NCBI GenBank assembly: GCA_947460345.1
Contig: CANHGM010000011.1
Location: 1 to 64,000, forward strand
DNA length: 64,000 bases
Direction of reading: 5' to 3'
DNA from: Bacteroidota bacterium
GTDB taxonomy: Bacteria; Bacteroidota; Bacteroidia; UKL13-3
The position numbers were made by a program, and so were the translations under genes. The notes under the pieces are model-generated. The model saw only the letters and a list, made by a program, of their open reading frames with translations. It searched no databases and was not told the DNA's origin. Every line of letters starts with the position of its first letter. The stretch's first letter is position 1. This document shows positions 16,652-25,512 of the stretch, in pieces.

Positions 16652-17833
16652 ATGAATCACAACGAATCTATATCAACCGACAAAAAGAAAATCATCGTAC
16701 TAGGCTCAGGCCCTAACCGTATAGGTCAAGGTATTGAGTTTGATTATAGCTGTGTGCATGGCTTAATGGCTGCTCAAGAGTGCGGCTATGAAGCCATCAT
16801 GGTGAACTGTAATCCTGAAACGGTTTCAACCGATTTTGATATGGCTGACAAACTCTATTTTGAACCAGTATTTTGGGAACACCTCAGAGAAATCATTCTA
16901 CACGAAAAACCTGTGGGTGTGATTGTTCAATTAGGTGGTCAAACCGCTTTGAAATTGGCTAAAAGAATTGAAGCCATGGGTGTGAAAATAATAGGCACCA
17001 GTTACGCCAACATGGACCTTGCCGAAGACCGTGGTTTGTTTAGCGATTTGCTTAAAGAACTTGGCATTCCTTACCCAAAATATGGAGTAGCCGAAACTGC
17101 CGATGAAGCCATAAAAGTAGCCAACGAAGTGGGTTACCCTGTGTTGGTGCGTCCTTCATACGTTCTAGGCGGACAAGGGATGAAAATCGTAATCAACGAC
17201 CAAGAGTTAGAATCAGCAGTGATTGCACTTTTAGGAGACTTACCTGGCAATAGAGTATTGATTGACCATTTCTTAGACAGAGCAGAAGAAGCCGAAGTAG
17301 ATTGTATATGCGATGGTGATGATGTGCATATCATAGGCGTGATGGAACATATAGAACCTGCTGGAATCCACAGTGGCGATAGCAGTGCAGTATTGCCTCC
17401 TTTTAGCTTGAATGCTGGTGTGGTAAAAACCATGACCGACTATGCTGTAAAACTTGCTCATGCCATTAACGTTAGAGGACTTTTGAATATACAATTTGCC
17501 ATCAAAGACAATTATGTATATGTGATTGAAGCCAACCCAAGAGCCAGTAGAACGGTGCCTTTTATAGCTAAAGCATACCAAGTGCCTTATATCAATATTG
17601 CAACACAGATTATGCTTGGTGATAAAAAATTGAAAGACTTTAATATCATCAGAAAGCTTGAAGGTTTTGCCATCAAAGAACCAGTATTCTCATTCAATAA
17701 ATTCCCTGAGATTGAAAAAGAACTAGGTCCTGAAATGAAATCTACTGGTGAAGCCATTCTCTTTATCAAAGACCTTTACGATCCTTACTTCAGACAATTA
17801 TACAAAGAAAAAAGTATGTATTTGAGTAAGTAA
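16652..17833 (+). CDS. carB: Carbamoyl-phosphate synthase large subunit, C-terminal ATP-grasp half (split gene)
   Basis: The 393-residue product begins, after a short leader, with IIVLGSGPNRIGQGIEFDYS, the start of the second (carbamate-phosphorylating) ATP-grasp domain of CarB, and contains MVNCNPETVSTDFD, GGQTALKLAKR, RPSYVLGGQGM and VIEANPRASRTVPFIAK. It stops right after GPEMKSTGEA, so the methylglyoxal-synthase-like allosteric domain (about 135 residues in E. coli) is absent. I recall that many Bacteroidota CarB proteins are also short, so loss of the allosteric domain may be lineage-wide while the split is the rarer feature. It must associate with the first half (14019-15662) to form an enzyme. 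Confidence 0.93.
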   Translation: MNHNESISTDKKKIIVLGSGPNRIGQGIEFDYSCVHGLMAAQECGYEAIMVNCNPETVSTDFDMADKLYFEPVFWEHLREIILHEKPVGVIVQLGGQTALKLAKRIEAMGVKIIGTSYANMDLAEDRGLFSDLLKELGIPYPKYGVAETADEAIKVANEVGYPVLVRPSYVLGGQGMKIVINDQELESAVIALLGDLPGNRVLIDHFLDRAEEAEVDCICDGDDVHIIGVMEHIEPAGIHSGDSSAVLPPFSLNAGVVKTMTDYAVKLAHAINVRGLLNIQFAIKDNYVYVIEANPRASRTVPFIAKAYQVPYINIATQIMLGDKKLKDFNIIRKLEGFAIKEPVFSFNKFPEIEKELGPEMKSTGEAILFIKDLYDPYFRQLYKEKSMYLSK

Positions 17834-17921
17834 TCATTACTGACTCTTAAAGAATACACTTAAATATACAGGGTGTGGATTAATAGGTAATTCTATATTC
17901 ACATTGTTGCAGCTATTCTGT

Positions 17922-17929
17922 TAAATTTG
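17922..17929 (+). promoter_or_regulatory. Possible -7 box (TAAATTTG) for ftsK
   Basis: TAAATTTGC lies 11 bases before the ftsK ATG at 17941, which predicts a transcript with a very short leader. A TTGTTG stretch at 17904-17909 may be the -33 element, though the spacing is short. Confidence 0.35.
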
Positions 17930-17940
17930 CCTTTGTATAT

Positions 17941-20460
17941 ATGGCAAAAAAGAATAAAATAGATACTGATAACTTTGAACCTGAAAAAGAAGCGAAATCA
18001 ACACCTAACCGCAGGTGGTTCGATTTTATTTTTGACGAAAGATTTCATAAATCTATTGGTCTTTCATTTATACTTCTCTCAGCTTATTTAGCCGTAGCAT
18101 TCACTTCTTTTTTATTCACATGGCGTGTAGACCAAAGCGTAGTGAATGATGCAGGTTGGAAAATGTTTGTTGAAACAAACCCCGACGCAGCTGAAAATTG
18201 GATGGGCATTGTAGGTGCTGTTATTTCTCATGTGTTTATTCACAGTTGGTTTGGCATTGCTTCTTTTGCTTTTGTATTAATTGCCTTTTTGGTTGGTTTT
18301 AGAATCTTGTTCAAACGTTGGGTATTGCCCATTATAGACACTTTAAAATATAGTTTCTTCACCATCATATGGATTAGTTTGACTTTAGGTTTTATATGCA
18401 GCCTTACCAATGATTTTTATTTTTTAGGTGGTGCTTTTGGTTTTCATGGATACCAATGGCTTGAAAGTTTGTTAGGAAAGTTTGGAGCCCCAATTTTTCT
18501 ACTCTTTTACTCACTCATTTTTGTAGTTGCCGTTTGGAATATTGAGTTTTACAAACCCAAACCCATAGTAATACCAAGTGATGAAGCCTTGGCCAATGCA
18601 GGTATAAACCCAGATATAGATGAAAACCACGATTACTATACCCATAAAGATGAGATAGTTATACCAGAAATTGAGGAAGATGATTTGCCTTTAAACGAAG
18701 ACGATTTTAAGCTTATCATCAAACCAGATGAACATGAAACCGAAACCAGAGTAGATGATCCATCGCTCAGAGAAGAAGATGCAGATGAACCTGAAGTAAA
18801 ATTCGACTTGCATGACGATTTTCTTCCCCCACCTGTTACGCCACCAATACCTAAACCTTCAGCAGAACCTTCATTTGAAATAACGGAAGCACTTGCCGAA
18901 GAATTGCCCATCATCACATCAGAAAGAAAAGAACACTATACCACTGATGATGCTTACGACCCAACTTTAGATTATCCCAACTACAAATTCCCTTCACTAG
19001 ACCTATTGAAGGATGTAGATGAATCAAAACCTAAAGTGAGCATTGAAGAGCTCGAAGAAAATAAAAGATTGATTGTAGAAACGTTAAAAAACTACAATAT
19101 AGCCATTGATAAAATTAAAGCAACTATTGGCCCCACAGTTACTTTATACGAAATAGTGCCTGCAGCCGGTGTGAGAATCTCTAAAATAAAAAGTTTAGAA
19201 GATGATATAGCTTTAAGTTTGGCAGCTCTTGGTATCAGAATTATTGCCCCTATTCCAGGCAAAGGCACTATTGGTATTGAAGTGCCTAACCAAAAACCTG
19301 AAATGGTGGCTATGAGAGCCGTATTGGCCAGCCAAAAATTTCAACAAAGTGATGCTGACCTTCCATTGTGTTTAGGCAAAACCATTTCAAACGAAATATA
19401 CTTAGCTGATTTAGCCAAAATGCCACATCTATTGATGGCAGGAGCAACAGGGCAAGGAAAATCAGTAGGTATCAATGTCATACTTACTTCGCTGTTATAT
19501 AAAAAACATCCATCACAGTTAAAGTTTGTGTTGGTAGACCCTAAGAAAGTTGAGCTTTCTATATATAAAACCATTGAGAGACATTTTCTAGCTAAAATAC
19601 CAGGAAACCAAGATGCCATTATTACAGATACCAAGCTGGTAGTAAACACGCTCAACAGCTTATGTATACTGATGGATACGCGTTATGATTTGCTCAAGGA
19701 TGCAGGTGTTAGAAACATTAAAGAATATAATACCAAGTTTATTGCCCGCCAACTAAACCCACTGAACGGACATCATTTTATGCCATATATAGTGGTGGTG
19801 ATAGATGAGCTTGCCGACTTGATGATGACCGCTGGCAAAGAAGTAGAATACCCTATTGGTCGTATAGCACAATTGGCACGTGCCATTGGTATCCATTTAA
19901 TCTTAGCCACACAACGACCATCAGTAAACGTAATCACCGGAACTATTAAAGCCAACTTCCCGGCCAGGGCAGCCTTTAAAGTAAGTTCTAAAATAGACTC
20001 ACGTACCATTTTAGATGGCAATGGTGCCGACCAATTGATAGGCAAAGGAGACATGCTCATCAGCAATGGCAGCGATGTGGTGAGGGTGCAATGTGCATTT
20101 GTTGACACACCGGAAGCAGAAGCTATTGCTCAATTTATAGGAGCCCAAAACGGACGAGAAGCATACGAATTACCTGAAGTAAAAGACGACAGTGCAGATG
20201 GCACCAAACTAGAAGTTGATGATGAAGGCAGCAGAGATGCCATGTTTAGAGAGGCTGCTCAAATTATAGTGCAACACCAACAAGGCAGCACATCGCTGCT
20301 CCAACGAAGATTGAAACTAGGCTATAACAGAGCAGGAAGGCTCATAGACCAACTAGAAAGAGCAGGCATTGTAGGGCCTTTCACAGGCAGCAAAGCCAGA
20401 GAAGTATTGATACCTGATGAGTTTCATTTAGAGCAGCATTTAAAAGACTTGGGTATATAG
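17941..20460 (+). CDS. ftsK: FtsK/SpoIIIE-type DNA translocase
   Basis: The 839-residue protein has four predicted transmembrane segments (residues ~35-205), an acidic proline-rich linker (~215-350), an alpha/beta motor with Walker A GATGQGKS at 501-508, Walker B IVVVIDELADLMM (about 615) and the LATQRPSVNVITG motif, and a C-terminal winged-helix gamma domain (about 765-839) that reads polar DNA motifs. It pumps chromosomal DNA through the division septum and activates dimer resolution. The linker is much shorter than in E. coli FtsK. It follows carB by about 107 bp and is likely a separate transcript. Confidence 0.95.
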   Translation: MAKKNKIDTDNFEPEKEAKSTPNRRWFDFIFDERFHKSIGLSFILLSAYLAVAFTSFLFTWRVDQSVVNDAGWKMFVETNPDAAENWMGIVGAVISHVFIHSWFGIASFAFVLIAFLVGFRILFKRWVLPIIDTLKYSFFTIIWISLTLGFICSLTNDFYFLGGAFGFHGYQWLESLLGKFGAPIFLLFYSLIFVVAVWNIEFYKPKPIVIPSDEALANAGINPDIDENHDYYTHKDEIVIPEIEEDDLPLNEDDFKLIIKPDEHETETRVDDPSLREEDADEPEVKFDLHDDFLPPPVTPPIPKPSAEPSFEITEALAEELPIITSERKEHYTTDDAYDPTLDYPNYKFPSLDLLKDVDESKPKVSIEELEENKRLIVETLKNYNIAIDKIKATIGPTVTLYEIVPAAGVRISKIKSLEDDIALSLAALGIRIIAPIPGKGTIGIEVPNQKPEMVAMRAVLASQKFQQSDADLPLCLGKTISNEIYLADLAKMPHLLMAGATGQGKSVGINVILTSLLYKKHPSQLKFVLVDPKKVELSIYKTIERHFLAKIPGNQDAIITDTKLVVNTLNSLCILMDTRYDLLKDAGVRNIKEYNTKFIARQLNPLNGHHFMPYIVVVIDELADLMMTAGKEVEYPIGRIAQLARAIGIHLILATQRPSVNVITGTIKANFPARAAFKVSSKIDSRTILDGNGADQLIGKGDMLISNGSDVVRVQCAFVDTPEAEAIAQFIGAQNGREAYELPEVKDDSADGTKLEVDDEGSRDAMFREAAQIIVQHQQGSTSLLQRRLKLGYNRAGRLIDQLERAGIVGPFTGSKAREVLIPDEFHLEQHLKDLGI

Positions 20461-20504
20461 TTTTATTAAACCTATTTTATAACTCAATTGTAATGTATAT
20501 ACTT

Positions 20505-20606
20505 GGTCATCCTGAACTTGTTTCAGGATCTGATTTGGTTTGATATAGCTAAATACAGCAGACTACTCTTTATAAAGTTACTGAAATAAATTCAGTATGA
20601 AATATG
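20505..20606. repeat. REP-like palindromic element, degenerate copy
   Basis: The left end GGTCATCCTGAACTTGTTTC and then AGGATC carries the internal palindrome CCTGAACTTGTTTCAGG. The right end ACTGAAATAAATTCAGTATG is a diverged reverse complement of it. I recognise this GTCAT-C-TGAACTTGTTTCAG-ATCT pattern as a dispersed palindromic element found between genes in many Bacteroidota. The right arm has several substitutions, so this copy looks old. Only one copy was seen in the window. Confidence 0.6.
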
Positions 20607-20766
20607 AGCAAAACTACTTAAATATTTAAATAAGCCAATTGGTATTTTAAAATATAAAGAGTTCTAATCTTCAATACTGAACTTAATCTGATTAAGTCTT
20701 TATGAATTTGTTGAAGAATTTGATTTTAAATTATATATAATTGCGAATACTTCAGATATATAAATG

Positions 20767-20796
20767 TTATAAAAAAAAGATTACTTTTTTTTATAA
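20767..20796 (-). terminator. AT-rich hairpin, probable terminator of the GH16/lipoprotein/S74 operon
   Basis: A perfect 13-bp stem (TTATAAAAAAAAG / CTTTTTTTTATAA) with an ATTA loop directly abuts the stop codon of the S74 protein. Only one pair is G-C, so thermal stability is modest, but position and symmetry argue for a 3' end structure. Confidence 0.5.
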
Positions 20797-21969
20797 TCAA
20801 TCAGTAATAATCATTCTTTTTGTATCAATCTCTTTATTATCTACTATTAAAGAATACAAATACATACCCGCTTTATACTCATTTGCAGCTACTAAAACTT
20901 GAGATGAGCCTTTGGTTAAACTATACTTTTTGAGTTGTTTGCCTTGCATATCATATACTATAATGAATGCAGTTTTGCTGCTCTCAGGTATACTGAATTT
21001 AATCACTGAGCTTTCATTAAATGGATTAGGAACATTTTGGTAAAGTTCTGCTTTGGCTATATTAAAACCATTGTTTTTGTCTACTCCTAAGTAGTTTTGC
21101 CCACCAGTATTTGTAGTTTTGGTTTTTAATATATTTTGGGTAGAACAACACTCATTTAACTGAGACTGAATAGCATCTATTTGTGCTTGATAGTTACTCA
21201 AAGTGTTGTTATTAGTTATTGTATTAATTTGAGTTTGTAAAGATTCAATTTGAGTTTGATAACTGCTAATGGTGCTGTAACTATTAGCGAGTTGTGACAC
21301 TTGGTTTTGTAAAGTTGTGATGAGTTGACCTTGGTATTTAATACCTTCTACAAGCAGAGGTATAATTGCTGTATACTCAATTGCTTTGGTACTATCTTCT
21401 ATGGTTGAAACCACTTCAGGTACTACTCTCTCCACTTCTTGTGCTATAAAACCATAGCGAACAGGTTGAGTGGTTGCAGAGTCTGTAAGTGTGTCCGTTA
21501 TACAATCCTTGCAATATGCATGAGGCTTAAACTGATAAGTTACTCCTCTCAATTGCATTAGCTTTTCATAAGGGTTTACAATAGTATTCACATTAAATTT
21601 ATAAGTTGAATCTGAAAAAAAGAAATAACCATTTTTCGAAACAACATAACCATCTGTTCTTACATAAAAGTTTTGCTTTCCAAAAAAATCAACAATCCAA
21701 TGTTTAGCATACAGACGATTTGCAGATGAAATTTCACACCATCCCCAATCATCTGGGTGCCATTGATCTATTACCAAAGATGGCAAATTATTGTTTTTAA
21801 TTTGTAATTTGCCGGCACAATATAAAGGTGTTGTGTTACCAATAATAACAGTGTTACTTGGGTTTGTAGGTTTGCACATTAAAATATTCCCTCCAGTACT
21901 AACTTTTATTTGTGCATCAGAAGTTCTAATAAAAAAAACTGTGATTAAATATATTATTAACTTTTTCAT
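20797..21969 (-). CDS. Secreted protein with S74 intramolecular chaperone domain, coiled coil and T9SS sorting domain
   Basis: The 390-residue protein starts with a signal peptide (to about residue 20, TSDAQ). Residues ~115-215 match the Peptidase_S74 / endosialidase-type chaperone: SDSTYKFNVNTI, NPYEKLMQLRGVTYQF, RYGFIAQEVERVVPEVV and IEYTAIIPLLVEGIKYQ. A Gln/Ser/Asn-rich coiled coil (about 215-275) follows, then a T9SS type A C-terminal domain (about 308-390) starting LYQNVPNPFNESSV. In phage fibres S74 domains trimerise and cleave themselves off; here the domain is followed by a coiled coil and a secretion signal, a layout seen in Bacteroidota. It is the last gene of an operon after the lipoprotein gene (4 bp gap). 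Confidence 0.9.
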   Translation of the reverse strand: MKKLIIYLITVFFIRTSDAQIKVSTGGNILMCKPTNPSNTVIIGNTTPLYCAGKLQIKNNNLPSLVIDQWHPDDWGWCEISSANRLYAKHWIVDFFGKQNFYVRTDGYVVSKNGYFFFSDSTYKFNVNTIVNPYEKLMQLRGVTYQFKPHAYCKDCITDTLTDSATTQPVRYGFIAQEVERVVPEVVSTIEDSTKAIEYTAIIPLLVEGIKYQGQLITTLQNQVSQLANSYSTISSYQTQIESLQTQINTITNNNTLSNYQAQIDAIQSQLNECCSTQNILKTKTTNTGGQNYLGVDKNNGFNIAKAELYQNVPNPFNESSVIKFSIPESSKTAFIIVYDMQGKQLKKYSLTKGSSQVLVAANEYKAGMYLYSLIVDNKEIDTKRMIITD

Positions 21970-21973
21970 TTAT

Positions 21974-22495
21974 TTATTTGTTTAAAGAAACATTATGATT
22001 ATATGGTAATTTTTTACCTGAATACGGACAGGAACAATACATTTGATAAAATGTATAAAATATACCATTTAATTGTTTTGAATTATTATTATATTTACCC
22101 GTAAAATAACCTACACTATCTCCATTTAAATCTTCATAAATAGAAAATGTAATTGAGTCATTTTCTGTATTTACTCTTGCATTTCTCTTTTTAAAATACC
22201 TACCATCTACACCTTTATCTCGAACATAAGGGCAACTTATTTCATACAAAGTATTACTATCATTAAGTTTATCAATAAAGAAACCAAAACTTGTTGATTT
22301 TTCAGGAAATGGAAGAAATGAAAATGTAACTTTCCCATTATTAGTATCAATATAATTTAATATAGGAAAAGACATTCCCCACAGTCCAGATAAATCAGGA
22401 TAAGTTTTGGGTGGGGTAATTACTGGTTTATCTTGTTTACAACTATTGTAAAATAGTAATGTTAAGATAGATAAAAAATAAAAAGTTATTTTCAT
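21974..22495 (-). CDS. Putative lipoprotein
   Basis: The 173-residue protein has a lipoprotein signal, MKITFYFLSILTLLFYNSC, with Cys19 as the likely lipidated residue. The mature part begins with a proline-rich stretch (KPVITPPKTYPDLSGLWG) and continues with beta-rich sequence of no recognised family; the LSGLWG...TLYEIS...YFTGKYN rhythm could be a small lipocalin-like barrel. It sits 6 bp after the GH16 gene and 4 bp before the S74-T9SS gene, so all three are probably translated from one mRNA and may act together at the cell surface on a polysaccharide. Confidence 0.75.
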   Translation of the reverse strand: MKITFYFLSILTLLFYNSCKQDKPVITPPKTYPDLSGLWGMSFPILNYIDTNNGKVTFSFLPFPEKSTSFGFFIDKLNDSNTLYEISCPYVRDKGVDGRYFKKRNARVNTENDSITFSIYEDLNGDSVGYFTGKYNNNSKQLNGIFYTFYQMYCSCPYSGKKLPYNHNVSLNK

Positions 22496-22501
22496 TTTAG
22501 T

Positions 22502-23728
22502 TTAATATAAATAAGAACTTGCATCAATATATAATTCACCAGAATCATCAGTTTCAAAGCCACCATATAATCCTACTTCAGTTCTGGCTCTTAAAACCAA
22601 GTTTTTATTGGCAGGTATTTTCGCATCGCACCAAGGGTTATTAGTTTCTAAATAGTCTCCAAGTTCAATCTTTTCTCTTCTATGATTACCAAGTACATTA
22701 TAGTCAGGATAGTTTGCTGAATAAGCTGGGTCAATATTTACTGTTGGCTTATAATATCTTATATAATCAATTTCAAAAATAAATGGAAACTCAGAACCAG
22801 TGTCTGGGTTATCTGTGAAACCACTTCCTGCAGAAGCATCTATAATCATATTCATTTCGCACATATCATTTTGATGCCAATTGGTACTTCTCTCAAGTTT
22901 GCCGTCAACATAAATATTTACAAACTCGGGCATCCATTCAAAACCTACAATATGAAAATTTCCATCATCAAAGTTAATATTATAATTGAGTGGGGCAGCC
23001 CAAATCACTTTGCCTTTTTTACTATTAAATCCCCATCCAATATCTTCCCATGCATCATTTTGCGTAGGTCCACCATTATTTGTACCACCATAGTGAATTG
23101 TTGGGCACATTAAATAATGTGATACAGAATTAGTTTCAAACACATCAATTTCTTGGTAGTTCGGGTCTGGTATAGAACATGGGGTAACAGGGAAAAACCA
23201 AAAATCAGCTTGTATGCCTTTGTTTTTATATACTGTATAGGAACGATTTGGCAAACGGAACTTAAGCTCAAAATATCCATATTTAAATGTGTTTTTAGAA
23301 ATTAGTTGCCCATTTGTATAGTCATAAGATTGATAATTGGGAGTACCATTAAAAGGAGCTGAGTTTAATGTATAACAATCGTCAAAACAAGGGACAGGCT
23401 GAACTCCTGGTTTTTTTTCAACTTTTAAAGAACATATACCATTGTATACGGTTACATTTTCACCAAATTGAGAATTATAAGAAATATTAGTTTTATTTCC
23501 AGTGTTTACGTCAAAGGCATTACCCCAAGGTGCTAAAAATTTCCATCTATTCAATTTCATTGCATTTCTAATATAATTTTGATTCTGTTGAGGGTATGAA
23601 AACTCATCACTTGTATATATAACTTTATACCATGTAGGATCATTAGGGGGTAAATTAATAGGATTTGTTTGTGCTTTTGCTAAAAGGTAAAAACACAAAA
23701 CAAAAGAAATGGTAATTAATTGTTTCAT
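22502..23728 (-). CDS. Secreted glycoside hydrolase family 16 protein
   Basis: The 408-residue protein has a signal peptide (to about residue 20, LLAKAQ). The GH16 fold is indicated by GYFELKFRLP (151-160), the catalytic motif EIDVFE at 193-198 with both glutamates present, FHIVGFEWMPEFVNIYVDG and the closing FEIDYIRYYKP strand. GH16 enzymes cut beta-1,3 or beta-1,4 glucans or galactans, including laminarin and agar types; the exact substrate is not readable. About 60 residues after the catalytic domain are of unknown role and no T9SS sorting domain is present. It is the first gene of a three-gene operon; the upstream 319 bp carry its promoter. Confidence 0.88.
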   Translation of the reverse strand: MKQLITISFVLCFYLLAKAQTNPINLPPNDPTWYKVIYTSDEFSYPQQNQNYIRNAMKLNRWKFLAPWGNAFDVNTGNKTNISYNSQFGENVTVYNGICSLKVEKKPGVQPVPCFDDCYTLNSAPFNGTPNYQSYDYTNGQLISKNTFKYGYFELKFRLPNRSYTVYKNKGIQADFWFFPVTPCSIPDPNYQEIDVFETNSVSHYLMCPTIHYGGTNNGGPTQNDAWEDIGWGFNSKKGKVIWAAPLNYNINFDDGNFHIVGFEWMPEFVNIYVDGKLERSTNWHQNDMCEMNMIIDASAGSGFTDNPDTGSEFPFIFEIDYIRYYKPTVNIDPAYSANYPDYNVLGNHRREKIELGDYLETNNPWCDAKIPANKNLVLRARTEVGLYGGFETDDSGELYIDASSYLY

Positions 23729-24047
23729 TCAATTATTTTATTAAGACAAATGTAAATGAATAAATTTTATAAATACTAATTTTATTTTAATTTTTTTTCT
23801 CATTATCAAACAGATACGTACAAATACTTAACATACATTTGAGTTGTTTTACTACTTACTAAAAGTTAATAATAGATTTTTCAATATACATTTTCAAATA
23901 TCTTTAACAAAAGTTAAATAGAAGGAAAGTAAAAGTTTTATTCATTAAAAATTATACAATCTTAGCGTTTTACATTTATTTTCTATATCGTTATTATTTT
24001 TAACTTCCCCTTTTGTGCTTAATTTCGTGGCTTATATAATTTAGAAT
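23729..24047. other. Gene-free divergent intergenic region of 319 bp
   Basis: Very AT-rich, without a supported coding frame. It must carry the promoters of the GH16 operon (minus) and the methyltransferase-glycosyltransferase gene (plus). A small palindrome TTTAACAAAAGTTAAA lies at 23903-23918, and a TACATTTG sequence near 23832 matches the -7 box but has no nearby start. No RNA gene was recognised. Confidence 0.5.
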
Positions 24048-25475
24048 ATGATTGATTTTCCTTATTTAAACCAATTAAGAAAAGACATTGCTGAAAAGAA
24101 TGATAGTATCACGCCTAGACGAATAAAATGGATTAGGGGAAATAGCTATTACTATAAACAACTGCTTAAAACACTTAAGTTTATTGTTGAGCCTGAGAGC
24201 AGGGTCTTGCATATACGCTCGAGTATTGGTTTTGTATTAAATGAGCTAAACCCTTCATACGGTGTCGGAATTGACGATAGCAAATTGCAAACAGAAGAAG
24301 CTGCTAAATTATATCCAAAACACAAGTTCATCAACCAAAGTCCTGAGAGTTTTAACCTTGGTGAAAAATTCGATTATATACTCATCACTTCATTAGAAGA
24401 TATTGTAGATGTTAAAGCTGTATTAGATTGTGCTTATAAACATTGCCACGAGAGAACCCGCGTCATCGTTGTACATTATAACTATCTTTGGGAGCCATTG
24501 ACTGTATTAGCTGAAAAAACACGTTTAAGAATCCCTCAAAAACTGCACAACTGGTTTGGAGGTGAGGATGTGTCAAACATGCTTCGCATCAGTAATTTTG
24601 ATAAAATTATTCAAAGAAGAATTATCCTTTTCCCGTTTTTTATACCCATACTGAGTTATATACTCAATAGGTTTATAGCCCAACTTCCTATCTTTAACTC
24701 TTTGTCATTGATTAGAGTGAACGTAGCTAGGCCATTGATGGAAGAGAACAAAAACCTGTCGGTATCAATAGTAATACCATGTAGAAACGAAGCGGGGAAT
24801 ATTGAAGATGCGGTGAAGAGAATTCCTAAATTGGGTGCAAATACTGAGATCATCTTTGGTGACGACAAATCTACCGACGGCACACCTGATATTGTGAGAG
24901 AGATGATGAAAAAATATCCTGAGAAAAATATACGTTTGGTTGATTCGCCGGGTATATGTAAATCTATGAATGTTTGGACTTGTTTTGATGCGGCTAAAAA
25001 TGATGTGTTGATGATATTAGATGCAGACCTTACAGTGATACCTGAAGAGCTTCCATACTTTTATGAAGCCATCAGCAAAAGACATGGAGAGTTTATTAAT
25101 GGCTCTAGGTTGGTGTACCCTATGCACAACCAAGCCATGCCATTCTTTAATGTATTAGGAAACAAATTCTTCAGTATGGCTTTTACGTATATATTGGACA
25201 CGCCTATAAAAGATACTTTATGTGGCACCAAAGTTTTACTCAGAACAGATTTTGAAAAGATAAAAAAACTAAGAGGAACCTGGGGCATCAACGACCGTTG
25301 GGGAGATTATGAATTAATCTTTGGAGCAGCTAAACAAAACCTAAAGATTGTGGATTTACCGGTGCACTATTACGAGCGTACATATGGAGAAACCAAAATG
25401 ACTGGACGTATCAAAAATGGATTGATTATGTTAAAAATGTGCAGAACAGCTTTATTGAAAATTAAGTTCAGATAA
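24048..25475 (+). CDS. Fusion of SAM-methyltransferase-like domain and family 2 glycosyltransferase
   Basis: The 475-residue protein combines two domains. Residues ~30-190 resemble a class I methyltransferase (VEPESRVLHIRSSIGFVLNE and YGVGIDDSK), though the glycine-rich motif I is weak, so activity is uncertain. Residues ~232-475 are a GT2 glycosyltransferase with VSIVIPCRNEAGNIEDAV, IFGDDKSTDGT and the DADLTV metal site. A hydrophobic stretch between them (about 190-215) may anchor it to the membrane. It probably transfers a sugar to a lipid or polysaccharide precursor. It precedes the DUF2452 gene by 37 bp. Confidence 0.82.
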   Translation: MIDFPYLNQLRKDIAEKNDSITPRRIKWIRGNSYYYKQLLKTLKFIVEPESRVLHIRSSIGFVLNELNPSYGVGIDDSKLQTEEAAKLYPKHKFINQSPESFNLGEKFDYILITSLEDIVDVKAVLDCAYKHCHERTRVIVVHYNYLWEPLTVLAEKTRLRIPQKLHNWFGGEDVSNMLRISNFDKIIQRRIILFPFFIPILSYILNRFIAQLPIFNSLSLIRVNVARPLMEENKNLSVSIVIPCRNEAGNIEDAVKRIPKLGANTEIIFGDDKSTDGTPDIVREMMKKYPEKNIRLVDSPGICKSMNVWTCFDAAKNDVLMILDADLTVIPEELPYFYEAISKRHGEFINGSRLVYPMHNQAMPFFNVLGNKFFSMAFTYILDTPIKDTLCGTKVLLRTDFEKIKKLRGTWGINDRWGDYELIFGAAKQNLKIVDLPVHYYERTYGETKMTGRIKNGLIMLKMCRTALLKIKFR

Positions 25476-25512
25476 AACAATATACCGTATAATCTTGTAG
25501 TTAGTATATATC

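Larger units (their letters stand above)
20461..20796. other. Gene-free stretch of 336 bp
   Basis: No coding frame is supported here. It holds a degenerate palindromic REP-like element at about 20505-20606 and a long AT-rich hairpin at 20767-20796. The rest (20607-20766) is AT-rich with nothing recognisable. Confidence 0.7.

Noticed and set aside
14019-17833. carB as a frameshifted pseudogene
   Set aside because: The break is at a domain border, both halves have full ATP-grasp motifs, and two complete genes lie between; a split gene explains it better.
18636-18917. Serine-rich open frame antisense to ftsK
   Set aside because: It mirrors the acidic linker of FtsK on the other strand, has no homology that I recognise and no promoter; many similar antisense frames in the window were left out for the same reason.
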